The position numbers were made by a program, and so were the translations under genes. A DNA stretch of 11,501 nt from Cyanobacteria bacterium RUI128 (GTDB taxonomy: Bacteria > Cyanobacteriota > Vampirovibrionia > Gastranaerophilales > Gastranaerophilaceae): NCBI GenBank assembly GCA_024695725.1, contig JAILHQ010000021.1:1-11501 (forward strand). Direction: 5' to 3'. Under the pieces are notes generated by a model, which saw only the letters and a program-made list of their open reading frames with translations, was not told where the DNA came from and did no database searches. Below are positions 1 to 7,118 of the stretch, piece after piece. The first letter of the stretch is position 1, and the number at the start of each line of letters is the position of its first letter.

Positions 1-3
1 CCC

Positions 4-963
4 CTAGTCATCAGCGTGGCCTGCAGTACCTAAAACGTCACGCATTTTGTGCATAACCATTTCTTTAACAGCAGTTCTGCCAGGTCCCATATATTCACGC
101 GGGTCAAATTTTTCAGGATGTTCAACAAAGAATTCTCTGATTGTTGAAGTCATTGCTAATCTCAAGTCAGTATCGATATTGATTTTAGCAACACCGTGCT
201 TAGACGCATAGTTAAGCATATCTTCAGGAACGCCCTGTGCATTTGGCAAGTTACCGCCGAATTTATTACATTTAGCAACGAAGTCAGCAGGAACTGAAGA
301 TGAACCGTGAAGAACGATTGGATAATCACCGAAACCTGCTTCTTTCAAAGCGTCTTTAATTTCTTTAAGTCTTTCGAAGTCTAATTTAGCTTCGCCTGCA
401 AATTTGTAAGCACCGTGTGAAGTACCAATAGCGATTGCTAATGAATCACAACCTGTTTGTTTTACAAATTCAACAGCTTCTTTAACGTTAGTATATTTAG
501 CGTCTTTAGCATCAACGTTAACATCGTCTTCAACACCTGCTAATTTACCTAACTCAGCTTCAACTGAAACTCCTCTTTCGTGAGCATATTCAACAACTTT
601 CTTAGTAACAGCAACGTTTTCTTCGAACGGGAATCTGCTTCCGTCAATCATAACTGATGAGAAACCGCCGTCGATACAAGCTTTACAAATTTCGAAATCT
701 GCACCGTGGTCTAAGTGAAGTGCGATAGGTACTGTAGTTGTAGCTAAAGCTGCTTCTACTAATTTAATAAGGTATGTTTGGTTAGCATATTTTCTTGCAC
801 CTGCTGAAACCTGAAGAATGATTGGTGATCTTGTTTCTTCAGCAGCTTCTGCGATACCTTGTAAAATTTCCATATTGTTTACGTTGTAAGCACCAATAGC
901 ATATCCGCCTGCAAGTGCTTTTCTGAACATTTCTCCTGTTCCGACTAATTTTCTTTCGCTCAT
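4..963 (-). CDS. fba: Class II fructose-1,6-bisphosphate aldolase
   Basis: A zinc-dependent aldolase of 319 residues that cleaves fructose-1,6-bisphosphate to dihydroxyacetone phosphate and glyceraldehyde-3-phosphate, and runs the reverse reaction in gluconeogenesis, in the cytoplasm. The class II signature is visible: LHLDHG at 82-87 with catalytic Asp85 and zinc ligand His86, VEAELG around 134-139, zinc ligand His183 in GTSHG, His219 in LHGSSS, and the phosphate-binding NIDTDLR near 264-270. Length and motif order fit the single-domain type found in Firmicutes and cyanobacterial relatives. The ATG start is fixed by a strong AAGGAGG site (complement of 970-976). The TAG stop is at the extreme left edge, so the gene is complete but its downstream neighbour is unseen. 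It is divergent from alaS with 138 bp between them. A tagatose-bisphosphate aldolase assignment is possible within this family but less likely. Confidence 0.95.
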   Translation of the reverse strand: MSERKLVGTGEMFRKALAGGYAIGAYNVNNMEILQGIAEAAEETRSPIILQVSAGARKYANQTYLIKLVEAALATTTVPIALHLDHGADFEICKACIDGGFSSVMIDGSRFPFEENVAVTKKVVEYAHERGVSVEAELGKLAGVEDDVNVDAKDAKYTNVKEAVEFVKQTGCDSLAIAIGTSHGAYKFAGEAKLDFERLKEIKDALKEAGFGDYPIVLHGSSSVPADFVAKCNKFGGNLPNAQGVPEDMLNYASKHGVAKINIDTDLRLAMTSTIREFFVEHPEKFDPREYMGPGRTAVKEMVMHKMRDVLGTAGHADD

Positions 964-969
964 TATAAG

Positions 970-976
970 CCTCCTT
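970..976 (-). promoter_or_regulatory. Shine-Dalgarno site of fba
   Basis: On the minus strand the sequence reads AAGGAGG, six bases before the ATG at 961-963. This is near-perfect complementarity to the 16S rRNA tail and supports the chosen start and high expression. Confidence 0.8.
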
Positions 977-1011
977 ATTTATACTACAAATCTGCACTTC
1001 TTAAATTACTA

Positions 1012-1035
1012 TAAACATAGTTTGTTTACAACTAT
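1012..1035. promoter_or_regulatory. Nested inverted repeats between fba and alaS
   Basis: Two overlapping dyads lie midway between the divergent genes: TAAAC (1012-1016) with GTTTA (1024-1028), and ATAGTT (1017-1022) with AACTAT (1030-1035). Such dyads between divergent promoters are often operators, but no known regulator consensus is recognised and short dyads are common in AT-rich DNA. A TATAAT sequence overlaps the right arm (1033-1038, plus strand) without a good -35 partner. Confidence 0.3.
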
Positions 1036-1038
1036 AAT

Positions 1039-1067
1039 TTACCAAATTCCCCTGTTTGAGATACAAT
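1039..1067 (+). promoter_or_regulatory. Candidate alaS promoter
   Basis: TTACCA (1039-1044) and TACAAT (1062-1067) are separated by 17 bp, giving a plausible sigma-70-type promoter with a start near 1074 and a leader of about 28 nt. The Shine-Dalgarno AAGGA (1089-1093) lies 8 nt before the ATG. The leader is too short for a T-box, so no tRNA-sensing control is visible. Confidence 0.4.
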
Positions 1068-1101
1068 ATAAATAATAAACACGATAAGAAGGAAATTTAT
1101 A

Positions 1102-3717
1102 ATGCTTAAAGGAAATGAGATCAGAGATTTATACTTAAACTATTTCAAAGACAAACGTCAACATACCATAGTAGAGAGTTCAAGCCTTGTGCCTGATAAC
1201 CCGACGGTATTGCTGACAACAGCAGGCATGTTGCAGTTCTTGCCTATATTTTTGGGTATTCAGCAGTGTCCATACGAACCTGCAAGAGCGACTTCCTGTC
1301 AAAAATGTGCAAGAGCGGGCGGAAAAGATTCTGATATCGAAAACGTAGGACGTACTCCGCGCCACCACACCTTCTTTGAAATGCTCGGAAACTTTTCTTT
1401 CGGTGATTATTATAAAAAAGAAGTCATTCCTTGGGCTTGGGAATTTGTAACCGAAGTTTTAAAACTCGATAAAGACAGACTTTGGATAACAATTTTTGAA
1501 ACAGATGATGAGGCATACGATATCTGGAGAAGTATCGGTGTTCCTGCAGAACGTATCAAAAGAAAAGGGAAAAAAGACAATTTCTGGGGACCTCCGGGGG
1601 CATCAGGCTCTTGCGGACCTTGCTCTGAAATTCATTATGATTTAGGCGAAGAATATAAATGTGACCATCCGAATTGTGGTATTGATACGTGTGAATGTGA
1701 CAGATGGGTAGAAATCTGGAACCTCGTATTTACCGAATTATATCAGGATGAAGAAGGTAATCAGTCTCCGCTTGAAAAGAAAAACGTTGATACCGGTATG
1801 GGCTTGGAACGTATTACAATGGTTTGCCAGGGTGTTGCCTCAACTTTTGAAACAGACCTTTTAAGACCTATCTTAGACAAGGTTTCTGAAATGTCAGGTG
1901 TACCTTATAAAAAATCCGAAAAAACGGATATTTCTTTAAGAATAATCACTGACCACGCAAGATGTGTATCTTTCCTTATTTCTGACGGCGTTATCCCGGG
2001 TAATGAAGGAAGAAGTTATGTACTCAGAATGATTTTAAGACGTGCTTTAAGACACGGTAAAATTTTGGGAATGGAACTTCCGTTCTTACACAAGTTAGTT
2101 GATGTAGTTGTGGAAAACTATGGAAAAGCTTATCCTGAACTTGTTCAGAACAAGGCAAAAATCATTGACACAATTAAGAAAGAAGAAGAACGCTTCAACA
2201 AAACTCTCGACAGAGGGTATAAAATGCTTGAAGAATTTATTAATAACAAAAAAGATATTGATGGCGAAAGCGCATTCAAACTCTACGATACTTACGGATT
2301 CCCGTTTGAACTTACAAAAGAAATCGCAGAAGAAAACGGGCTGGGGGTAAATGAAGAAGGTTATCGTGCCGCAATGCAAGAGCAGAAGGAACGTGCAAAA
2401 GCAGCAACAGCTAAGATTTCCGTCACAGGCGATATCAAGTATGCAAAGATGGAAGAACAAGTCGGCTCAACCGAATTTGTCGGATATACCGAAAACGAAT
2501 GTTCTGCAAAAATCTTAGGCACAATAGATGGCGAAGGCTTTGTTGATGTTGTTCTGAACAAAACCCCATTCTATGCAGAATGTGGCGGACAGGTAGGTGA
2601 CAGCGGTGTTATCGAAAACGATAATGTAAAACTTGAAGTCTTAACAACCTTCAAAGTTAATGAACTTTATGTTCACCGTTGTACTTTGCTCAATGGCGAT
2701 ATCACTATCGGCGAAGAAGTCAGTGCAAAAATTGATACGGCTAGAAGAGCTGAAATCAGACTTCACCACACATCTGCTCACTTATTGCAGGCAGGACTTA
2801 TAAAAGTGTTAGGTGACGAGGTTAAACAGGCAGGTTCTCAGGTTGAAGAAAACCGTATGAGATTTGACTTTACTTTCTCAAGAGCAATGACTCCTGATGA
2901 AATAGTTAAAACAGAAAAAATTATAAACAATTGGATAAAAGAAAAAATCGAAGTACATACAGATGTAATGTCTATCGAAGAGGCTAATCAAACAGGTGCA
3001 ACAGCATTATTTGGTGAAAAATACGGCGATACGGTTCGTGTTGTCAGTGTAGGAGGTAAAGCGCACGAATGTATTTCTAAAGAATTTTGTGCAGGTACCC
3101 ACGCAAGCAATACTGCTGATTTGAGATTATTCAAAATAGTTTCTGAAGGCGCTATTGCGGCAGGCACAAGAAGAATTGAAGTCGTTGTATCAGATGCGGC
3201 GCTTGATTATCTTAATTCTAAAGCAGAAGAAATCGATAAACTTTCATCAAAATTCAAAGTACATTATGACGAAGTCGGTGAAAGAGTCGAAAAATTATCC
3301 GAAGAAAACAGAGATTTACAGAAACAAATCATTGAACTCAAGAGCGAAAACGCAAGAGGTAAATTTAATTCCTTTATCTCTAAAGCTGAAGGGGTAGAAA
3401 TCAACGGTGTGAGCGGTAAATTATTTATCTCTAAGATTGAACTTATGGATAATGACAGCCTTAAAGCAGGGGTTGAGTTCCTGTCAAGCAAGTTAGGTGA
3501 AAGCATTATTATCCTCGTTTCGGAAAAAATGGTACTCGTAAGAGTTTCCGATAACTTTGTAAAAGCAGGGGTTAATGCAGGTAAATACGTCGGTGAAATT
3601 GCCAAAGCATCAGGTGCAAACGGCGGCGGACGTCCAAACTTCGCTCAGGGCGGAATTAAAGACTTCTCTAAAGTTGACGATGTTCTACTTAAAATAGAAA
3701 ACGAAATAAAGGGGTAA
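1102..3717 (+). CDS. alaS: Alanyl-tRNA synthetase
   Basis: Charges tRNA-Ala with alanine in the cytoplasm and edits mischarged Ser- or Gly-tRNA-Ala. The 871 residues are the normal full length and all domains are in order. The class II catalytic core covers about 1-240, with HHTFFEMLGNFSFGDYY at 88-104, GASGSCGPCSE at 166-176 and NVDTGMGLERI at 228-238. A tRNA-recognition helical region follows. The editing domain has HHTSAH (zinc ligands His556 and His560) and CAGTH (Cys663, His667). A coiled coil lies near 704-752, and the C-Ala domain has the GGGRP motif at 841-845. A cysteine-rich stretch at 187-199 (CDHPNCGIDTCEC) is typical of one AlaRS subgroup. The start has an AAGGA site 8 nt upstream. 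The gene converges with the CheR-like gene. Nothing is truncated or frameshifted. Confidence 0.98.
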   Translation: MLKGNEIRDLYLNYFKDKRQHTIVESSSLVPDNPTVLLTTAGMLQFLPIFLGIQQCPYEPARATSCQKCARAGGKDSDIENVGRTPRHHTFFEMLGNFSFGDYYKKEVIPWAWEFVTEVLKLDKDRLWITIFETDDEAYDIWRSIGVPAERIKRKGKKDNFWGPPGASGSCGPCSEIHYDLGEEYKCDHPNCGIDTCECDRWVEIWNLVFTELYQDEEGNQSPLEKKNVDTGMGLERITMVCQGVASTFETDLLRPILDKVSEMSGVPYKKSEKTDISLRIITDHARCVSFLISDGVIPGNEGRSYVLRMILRRALRHGKILGMELPFLHKLVDVVVENYGKAYPELVQNKAKIIDTIKKEEERFNKTLDRGYKMLEEFINNKKDIDGESAFKLYDTYGFPFELTKEIAEENGLGVNEEGYRAAMQEQKERAKAATAKISVTGDIKYAKMEEQVGSTEFVGYTENECSAKILGTIDGEGFVDVVLNKTPFYAECGGQVGDSGVIENDNVKLEVLTTFKVNELYVHRCTLLNGDITIGEEVSAKIDTARRAEIRLHHTSAHLLQAGLIKVLGDEVKQAGSQVEENRMRFDFTFSRAMTPDEIVKTEKIINNWIKEKIEVHTDVMSIEEANQTGATALFGEKYGDTVRVVSVGGKAHECISKEFCAGTHASNTADLRLFKIVSEGAIAAGTRRIEVVVSDAALDYLNSKAEEIDKLSSKFKVHYDEVGERVEKLSEENRDLQKQIIELKSENARGKFNSFISKAEGVEINGVSGKLFISKIELMDNDSLKAGVEFLSSKLGESIIILVSEKMVLVRVSDNFVKAGVNAGKYVGEIAKASGANGGGRPNFAQGGIKDFSKVDDVLLKIENEIKG

Positions 3718-3775
3718 ATGTAAGGGGTTAATATTTACCCCACCCGAATAATCTAAGAAGGGATAAATTTACCCC
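3711..3775. terminator. Likely bidirectional terminator between convergent genes
   Basis: GGGGTAAAT (3711-3719) pairs perfectly with ATTTACCCC (3733-3741). A second inverted copy, ATTTACCCC, lies at 3767-3775, and an imperfect direct copy, GGGGTTAAT, at 3724-3732. Alternative hairpins are possible for either transcript. Both neighbouring stop codons lie inside copies of this sequence. T-runs after the stems are weak, so intrinsic termination is likely but not certain. Confidence 0.45.
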
Positions 3776-4491
3776 TGTTTTTGAAAAACATATTTTATTT
3801 CTGTTTGTTCAAAACCGTTTTTCTGAAGATCTTCAAGGACACTGCTTCTCATATCAAATTCACCGAGAACAAGCAGAGAAGATGAATCAAGCCGTTCTCC
3901 GAGCTGTTTGATAAGTTCCGTTTGTGATTTTGACGGAAGATACGGAATGAAGTTTCTGCACATCAAAACGGTATTTTCTTTCGGAAGGTTTTTAATATCA
4001 TCAAGAATATCGCCTTGTTTGAAATCTATAACTGCTTTCAGGCAATCTCTCGGTTTTGCATAAGTTTCATAGGTATAATCATTTTTATAAATATCGAAAT
4101 ATCTGTTTAAATCAAGCCCTGCATGTTGTTCTAATCGTACAACCTCAGCATCGGATACAACATAATTCGCTCTTTTTGCTCTGAAAATATTATCATAATC
4201 TATATCTTTTGCGGTAACCGGCAGGAATTTGGCAGCCGATTTTCCGAAGGTTTTCTTAACTTTTAAGGCAAGCGAATATGCCTCTTCCCCGTCGGAGCAG
4301 GCATGACAGATTAAATTTACCTGATCCGTATTTTTGTATTTTTTTCTCATTAAATTCATCAGACCGTCCCAGTCCAAATCATCGCGGAAAAGGCTAGTAG
4401 AAGTGTAATACTCATAGTTTTCAGTTTCTTTTTTTAGCGAGAAATGAGTAAACGTCGGTTGATTTTGTATCGGATACGAATTAATCTGCAT
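3769..4491 (-). CDS. Divergent CheR-like SAM-dependent methyltransferase
   Basis: A 240-residue protein resembling the catalytic domain of chemotaxis methyltransferase CheR, which methylates glutamates of chemoreceptors using S-adenosylmethionine. Visible family landmarks are STSLFRD at 31-37 (CheR T-x-F-F-R-D), ICHACSDGEEAYSLAL at 61-76 (SAM-binding G-C-S-x-G-E-E-P-Y-S), AKDIDYDNIFRAKRANY at 94-110 (D-I-D...A-x-x-x-x-Y) and CRNFIPYL at 178-185 (F-C-R-N-x-x-x-Y-F). The usual N-terminal helical domain is absent: only about 30 residues precede the first motif. The SAM loop is degenerate (Asp67 for Thr or Ser; Ala71 for Pro). No receptor, CheB or CheW gene is adjacent. The ATG at 4489-4491 has no clear Shine-Dalgarno site. 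The fold call is fairly secure; a role in chemotaxis is not, and a protein of another signalling pathway is equally possible. Confidence 0.75.
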   Translation of the reverse strand: MQINSYPIQNQPTFTHFSLKKETENYEYYTSTSLFRDDLDWDGLMNLMRKKYKNTDQVNLICHACSDGEEAYSLALKVKKTFGKSAAKFLPVTAKDIDYDNIFRAKRANYVVSDAEVVRLEQHAGLDLNRYFDIYKNDYTYETYAKPRDCLKAVIDFKQGDILDDIKNLPKENTVLMCRNFIPYLPSKSQTELIKQLGERLDSSSLLVLGEFDMRSSVLEDLQKNGFEQTEIKYVFQKQG

Positions 4492-4510
4492 ACCGGTTTA
4501 AAGTGCGGAA

Positions 4511-4524
4511 ACAAAAATTTTTGT
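4511..4524. promoter_or_regulatory. 14-bp perfect palindrome upstream of the CheR-like gene
   Basis: ACAAAAATTTTTGT is a perfect palindrome in the 145-bp region between the divergent CheR-like and nrdJ genes. It lies 20 bp upstream of the CheR-like start and could be an operator. No regulator consensus is recognised, and AT-only cores arise by chance. Confidence 0.3.
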
Positions 4525-4540
4525 CATTTATGCGTTAAAA

Positions 4541-4569
4541 TTAAGATATAATTGTAAATTTAATCTTAA
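4541..4569. promoter_or_regulatory. 7-bp-arm inverted repeat upstream of nrdJ
   Basis: TTAAGAT (4541-4547) and ATCTTAA (4563-4569) are inverted around a 15-bp spacer, upstream of the nrdJ -10 element. The position suits a regulator site. It does not resemble the NrdR box consensus as I know it, and no cobalamin riboswitch fits in this short region. Confidence 0.3.
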
Positions 4570-4596
4570 CAATAGCCCAAAATAGCGAATTTAGGG

Positions 4597-4602
4597 TATA
4601 AT
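4597..4602 (+). promoter_or_regulatory. Candidate -10 element of nrdJ
   Basis: A perfect TATAAT lies 35 bp before the nrdJ start codon, giving a leader of about 28 nt. No good -35 hexamer is present at the standard distance, so the promoter may depend on an activator. Confidence 0.4.
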
Positions 4603-4636
4603 ATATAAACAAATCAATTTATGGGAGGACGTTTTA

Positions 4637-6637
4637 GTGTTAAAAGAAAACAAACAGATCAATTTATCGGAAAATGCAATAAAAGTATTAGAAAAGAGAT
4701 ATTTAAAGAGAGACGCTTCAGGCAAGTGTATTGAAGGTCCTGCTGATATGTTCAGACGTGTTGCTGATACAATCGCATCAGGCGATTTACAGTTTGGTGC
4801 AACTCAGTCAGATGTTGATAAACTGTCAGACAGATTTTATGATGCAATTACAAATTGCTACTTTATGCCAAATTCACCTACTTTGATGAATGCAGGTCGT
4901 GAACTTGGTCAGCTGGCAGCTTGTTTTGTACTGCCTGTTGAAGATTCTCTTGAAGGTATATTTGAAACAGTTAAGAACACTGCTCTTATCCACAAATCAG
5001 GCGGTGGAACAGGGTTCTCTTTCTCAAGATTAAGACCTAAAAACGACGTTGTTCGTTCAACAATGGGTGTTTCTTCAGGTCCTGTTTCATTTATGGAAGT
5101 TTTCAATGCTGCAACTGAGGCAGTAAAACAGGGTGGTACCCGTCGTGGTGCTAATATGGGTATCTTAAGAGTTGATCACCCTGATATCTTAGAATTTATC
5201 GACTGTAAAGCAGACAATACAAAGCTGAATAACTTCAACATTTCTGTTGCTATTACAGATAAATTTATGGATGCATACCTTGCAGGCGAAGATTATGATT
5301 TGATTCACCCGAATACAAAACAATCTGTCGGCAAGTTAAGCGCTAAAATGGTATTTGACAAGATTGTTGATGGTGCTTGGAGAAACGGCGAACCGGGTAT
5401 TATCTTCATTGACACAATGAACTATGATAACCCTACACCAAAAATCGGTGCTATCGAATCAACAAACCCTTGCGGTGAAGTTCCTCTGTTGCCTTATGAA
5501 GCTTGTAACTTAGGTTCTATCAACCTTAACCGTATGGTTAAAGAAGAAAATGGCAAGTGGACTGTTGACTGGGATCTTTTGGGCGAAACAACAAGAACCG
5601 CTATCAGATTCTTAGATAACGTTATTGCTATCAACAATTATCCGTTACCTCAAATCGATGAAATGGTTACAAATAACCGTAAAATCGGTCTTGGTGTAAT
5701 GGGCTGGGCTGATATGCTCATGAAATTAGGTCTGTCTTATGCTTCTGAAGAGGGTACAAAACTTGGTGCACAAGTTATTGAATACATTGATTATATTTCT
5801 AAGTGCGAATCTATCGAACTTTCTAAAGAAAGAGGAAGATTTAAAAACTTCGAAGGAAGTATTTACGATCAGGATAATTATTTGTATGACAAATACAGAG
5901 GCAAATCAGCAGGTATAATCTCTGATGAACAATGGAAAGAACTTGATGCTCTTATTAAAGAACACGGTATCAGAAACGCAACTACAACATGTATTGCACC
6001 AACAGGTACTATTTCAATGATAGCAGGTGCATCAGGCGGTATTGAACCATTGTTCGGTTTAGTATTCTCTCGTTTGATTATGGATAATACCGAAATGTTA
6101 GAGGTTAACCCAATCTTCAAAGATTATATGGTATCAAGAGGTCTTTATTCGGAAGACTTAATGAGAAAAATCTCTGTTGACGGTTCTGTTGCACACGTTG
6201 ACGGTATTTCTGATGAAATCAGACATATCTTTGTAACAGCACACGACGTTACACCTTACTGGCACGTTAAAATGCAGGCTGCTTTCCAATTACACACAGA
6301 TAATGCAGTATCAAAGACAGTTAACTTTGTAGAAACTGCAACTCGTGAAGATATCGAAGAAGCATACATCTTAGCATACAAGAGCCACCTGAAAGGTATA
6401 ACTGTTTACAGAAACAACTCAAGAACCTTCCAGCCTATGAACCTTAAAAAGGAAGAAGGAGCAAATAAAGAGGCTGCAATTGAAGAAGTAAAGACTGAAG
6501 TTGTGGAAGAAATATCAGAAGAATATAACCCTACAGGTGAGATTAAGGTTGTTACTTGTCCTGAATGCGGTAACAAGATAGAAATGGCAGAAGGTTGCTT
6601 TATCTGTCTGAACTGCGGTTATTCAGGTTGCTCATAG
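4637..6637 (+). CDS. nrdJ: Adenosylcobalamin-dependent (class II) ribonucleotide reductase
   Basis: Reduces ribonucleotides to deoxyribonucleotides through a radical made from coenzyme B12, and works with or without oxygen. The 666 residues carry the class II active site: Asn277, thiyl-radical Cys279 and Glu281 in NPCGE, with the redox pair Cys96 and Cys290. The 11-residue gap between the radical and redox cysteines matches the family. The phosphate-binding region APTGTIS (454-460) is present. A Glu-rich linker (about 605-636) joins a tail with six cysteines (641, 644, 654, 657, 660, 665), probably a zinc ribbon that re-reduces the active site. There is no N-terminal ATP-cone, so overall allosteric activity control is probably absent. 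The start is GTG, set by a strong GGGAGG site at 4623-4628. The gene is monocistronic, ending in a terminator at 6662-6688. No second RNR is seen here. Confidence 0.95.
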   Translation: MLKENKQINLSENAIKVLEKRYLKRDASGKCIEGPADMFRRVADTIASGDLQFGATQSDVDKLSDRFYDAITNCYFMPNSPTLMNAGRELGQLAACFVLPVEDSLEGIFETVKNTALIHKSGGGTGFSFSRLRPKNDVVRSTMGVSSGPVSFMEVFNAATEAVKQGGTRRGANMGILRVDHPDILEFIDCKADNTKLNNFNISVAITDKFMDAYLAGEDYDLIHPNTKQSVGKLSAKMVFDKIVDGAWRNGEPGIIFIDTMNYDNPTPKIGAIESTNPCGEVPLLPYEACNLGSINLNRMVKEENGKWTVDWDLLGETTRTAIRFLDNVIAINNYPLPQIDEMVTNNRKIGLGVMGWADMLMKLGLSYASEEGTKLGAQVIEYIDYISKCESIELSKERGRFKNFEGSIYDQDNYLYDKYRGKSAGIISDEQWKELDALIKEHGIRNATTTCIAPTGTISMIAGASGGIEPLFGLVFSRLIMDNTEMLEVNPIFKDYMVSRGLYSEDLMRKISVDGSVAHVDGISDEIRHIFVTAHDVTPYWHVKMQAAFQLHTDNAVSKTVNFVETATREDIEEAYILAYKSHLKGITVYRNNSRTFQPMNLKKEEGANKEAAIEEVKTEVVEEISEEYNPTGEIKVVTCPECGNKIEMAEGCFICLNCGYSGCS

Positions 6638-6661
6638 AAATAAGTATAAAATATTATTCTT

Positions 6662-6688
6662 AAAATGGCAGGTTAAACCTGCCATTTT
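6662..6688 (+). terminator. Intrinsic terminator of nrdJ
   Basis: A 12-bp stem (arms 6662-6673 and 6677-6688, loop TAA) with GGCAGG/CCTGCC in its middle and an A-run/T-run base. It starts 25 bp after the nrdJ stop. The symmetric A/T flanks could let it act in both directions. Confidence 0.85.
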
Positions 6689-6697
6689 TATGTTTTG

Positions 6698-6706
6698 TGC
6701 TATAAT
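6698..6706 (+). promoter_or_regulatory. Extended -10 promoter facing the tRNA-Pro block
   Basis: TGCTATAAT is a perfect extended -10 element. The predicted start is near 6713, and the first tRNA-5'-like sequence (CGGGATGTAGC) begins at 6717. That is the spacing expected for a promoter that originally drove a tRNA starting at 6717. The intact tRNA now begins 322 bp further on, so either the transcript has become long or the intact gene uses a weaker promoter nearby. Confidence 0.55.
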
Positions 6707-6727
6707 AATAACATATCGGGATGTAGC

Positions 6728-6891
6728 ACTCTGCCGAGCGGATTTTGCGTAGAGTGAGTGGCAAAGCCACGAAACTAGAAGTAACACCGAAATAGTGAAC
6801 GACAATTTTGCAACAGCAAAATAAAGTGAACGACTTGAAGGTGTAAAGCAATAATCCAAGAAAAAAATGATTAAGTATCATTTTCTGAGAG
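6728..6891 (+). other. Hairpin-rich insert inside the tRNA-like unit (long form)
   Basis: This non-coding stretch contains several hairpins in series: CACTCT (6727-6732) with AGAGTG (6751-6756); GTGGC-AAA-GCCAC (6758-6770); ACACC (6784-6788) with GGTGT (6840-6844), enclosing ATTTTGC-AACA-GCAAAAT (6805-6822); and AAAATGAT-TAAGT-ATCATTTT (6864-6884). The inner hairpin is flanked by direct repeats AGTGAACGAC (6794-6803, 6825-6834). Its ends (ACTCT and AGAG) are short inverted repeats. It could be a small non-autonomous mobile element, a structured RNA, or both. The paired helices are seen in the sequence; the function is unknown. Confidence 0.5.
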
Positions 6892-6950
6892 GTTGGTAGC
6901 GCACCTGAATAACATTGACAATTTGATTAAACTTTTTATCGGGATGTAGC
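6864..6950 (+). repeat. 87-bp direct repeat, copy 1
   Basis: This stretch matches 6963-7049 at a constant offset of 99 bp with two differences (G6906/A7005 and G6925/A7024). It covers the AT hairpin, the D-arm-like piece, the AT spacer and the first 11 bases of the tRNA. The near-identity points to recent duplication or gene conversion. Confidence 0.9.
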
Positions 6951-7038
6951 ACTCTGCCGAAGAAAATGATTAAGTATCATTTTCTGAGAGGTTGGTAGCG
7001 CACCTAAATAACATTGACAATTTAATTAAACTTTTTAT

Positions 7039-7049
<11 letters not shown>
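6937..7049 (+). repeat. Decayed tRNA-derived unit 2 with a 40-bp insert
   Basis: It has the same plan as unit 1: a tRNA 5' end (6937-6950), an insert (6951-6990), D-arm-like TTGGTAGCGCAC (6992-7003), an AT spacer, and the 5' end of the intact tRNA (7036-7049). The insert keeps the left ten bases (ACTCTGCCGA, shared with 6728-6737) and the right hairpin of the long form but lacks its middle. It can fold as one hairpin: AGAAAATGAT (6961-6970) with ATCATTTTCT (6976-6985), closed by CTCT/AGAG. It therefore looks like an internal-deletion derivative of unit 1. Confidence 0.7.
6963..7049 (+). repeat. 87-bp direct repeat, copy 2
   Basis: Second copy of the repeat at 6864-6950, with two mismatches. 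Its last 11 bases are the 5' end of the functional tRNA-Pro gene, so repeat and gene overlap. Confidence 0.9.
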
Positions 7050-7112
<63 letters not shown>

Positions 7113-7118
7113 TATTTT

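Larger units (their letters stand above)
6714..6950 (+). repeat. Decayed tRNA-derived unit 1 with a ~164-bp insert
   Basis: The unit opens with a copy of the tRNA-Pro 5' end (TATCGGGATGTAGC, 6714-6727). It runs into a non-tRNA insert (6728-6891) and then resumes with a D-arm-like piece TTGGTAGCGCAC (6893-6904), identical to 7055-7066 of the real tRNA. After an AT-rich spacer it ends in a second copy of the 5' end (6937-6950). No anticodon arm, T arm or 3' acceptor strand is present, so this is not a working tRNA. A TTGACA (6915-6920) lacks a properly spaced -10. Confidence 0.7.

Noticed and set aside
977..1101. T-box or other riboswitch upstream of alaS
   Set aside because: The divergent spacer is only 138 bp and shows no specifier loop, T-box sequence or terminator/antiterminator pair.
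2095..2460. Minus-strand open frame inside alaS with many Phe and Cys
   Set aside because: It is the antisense of Lys/Glu-rich coding DNA; alaS is intact and conserved across the whole stretch.
4492..4636. Cobalamin riboswitch upstream of nrdJ
   Set aside because: The region is too short and lacks the conserved B12-box; only dyads and a -10 element are visible.
6632..6881. Two minus-strand open frames over the nrdJ terminator and the tRNA-like unit
   Set aside because: Hydrophobic, composition-driven frames crossing a terminator hairpin and repeats, without ribosome-binding sites.
6915..6943. Canonical promoter in each tRNA-like unit (TTGACA at 6915 and 7014)
   Set aside because: At 16-18 bp from TTGACA the sequence is the tRNA start itself, not a -10; the match is likely chance in AT-rich DNA.
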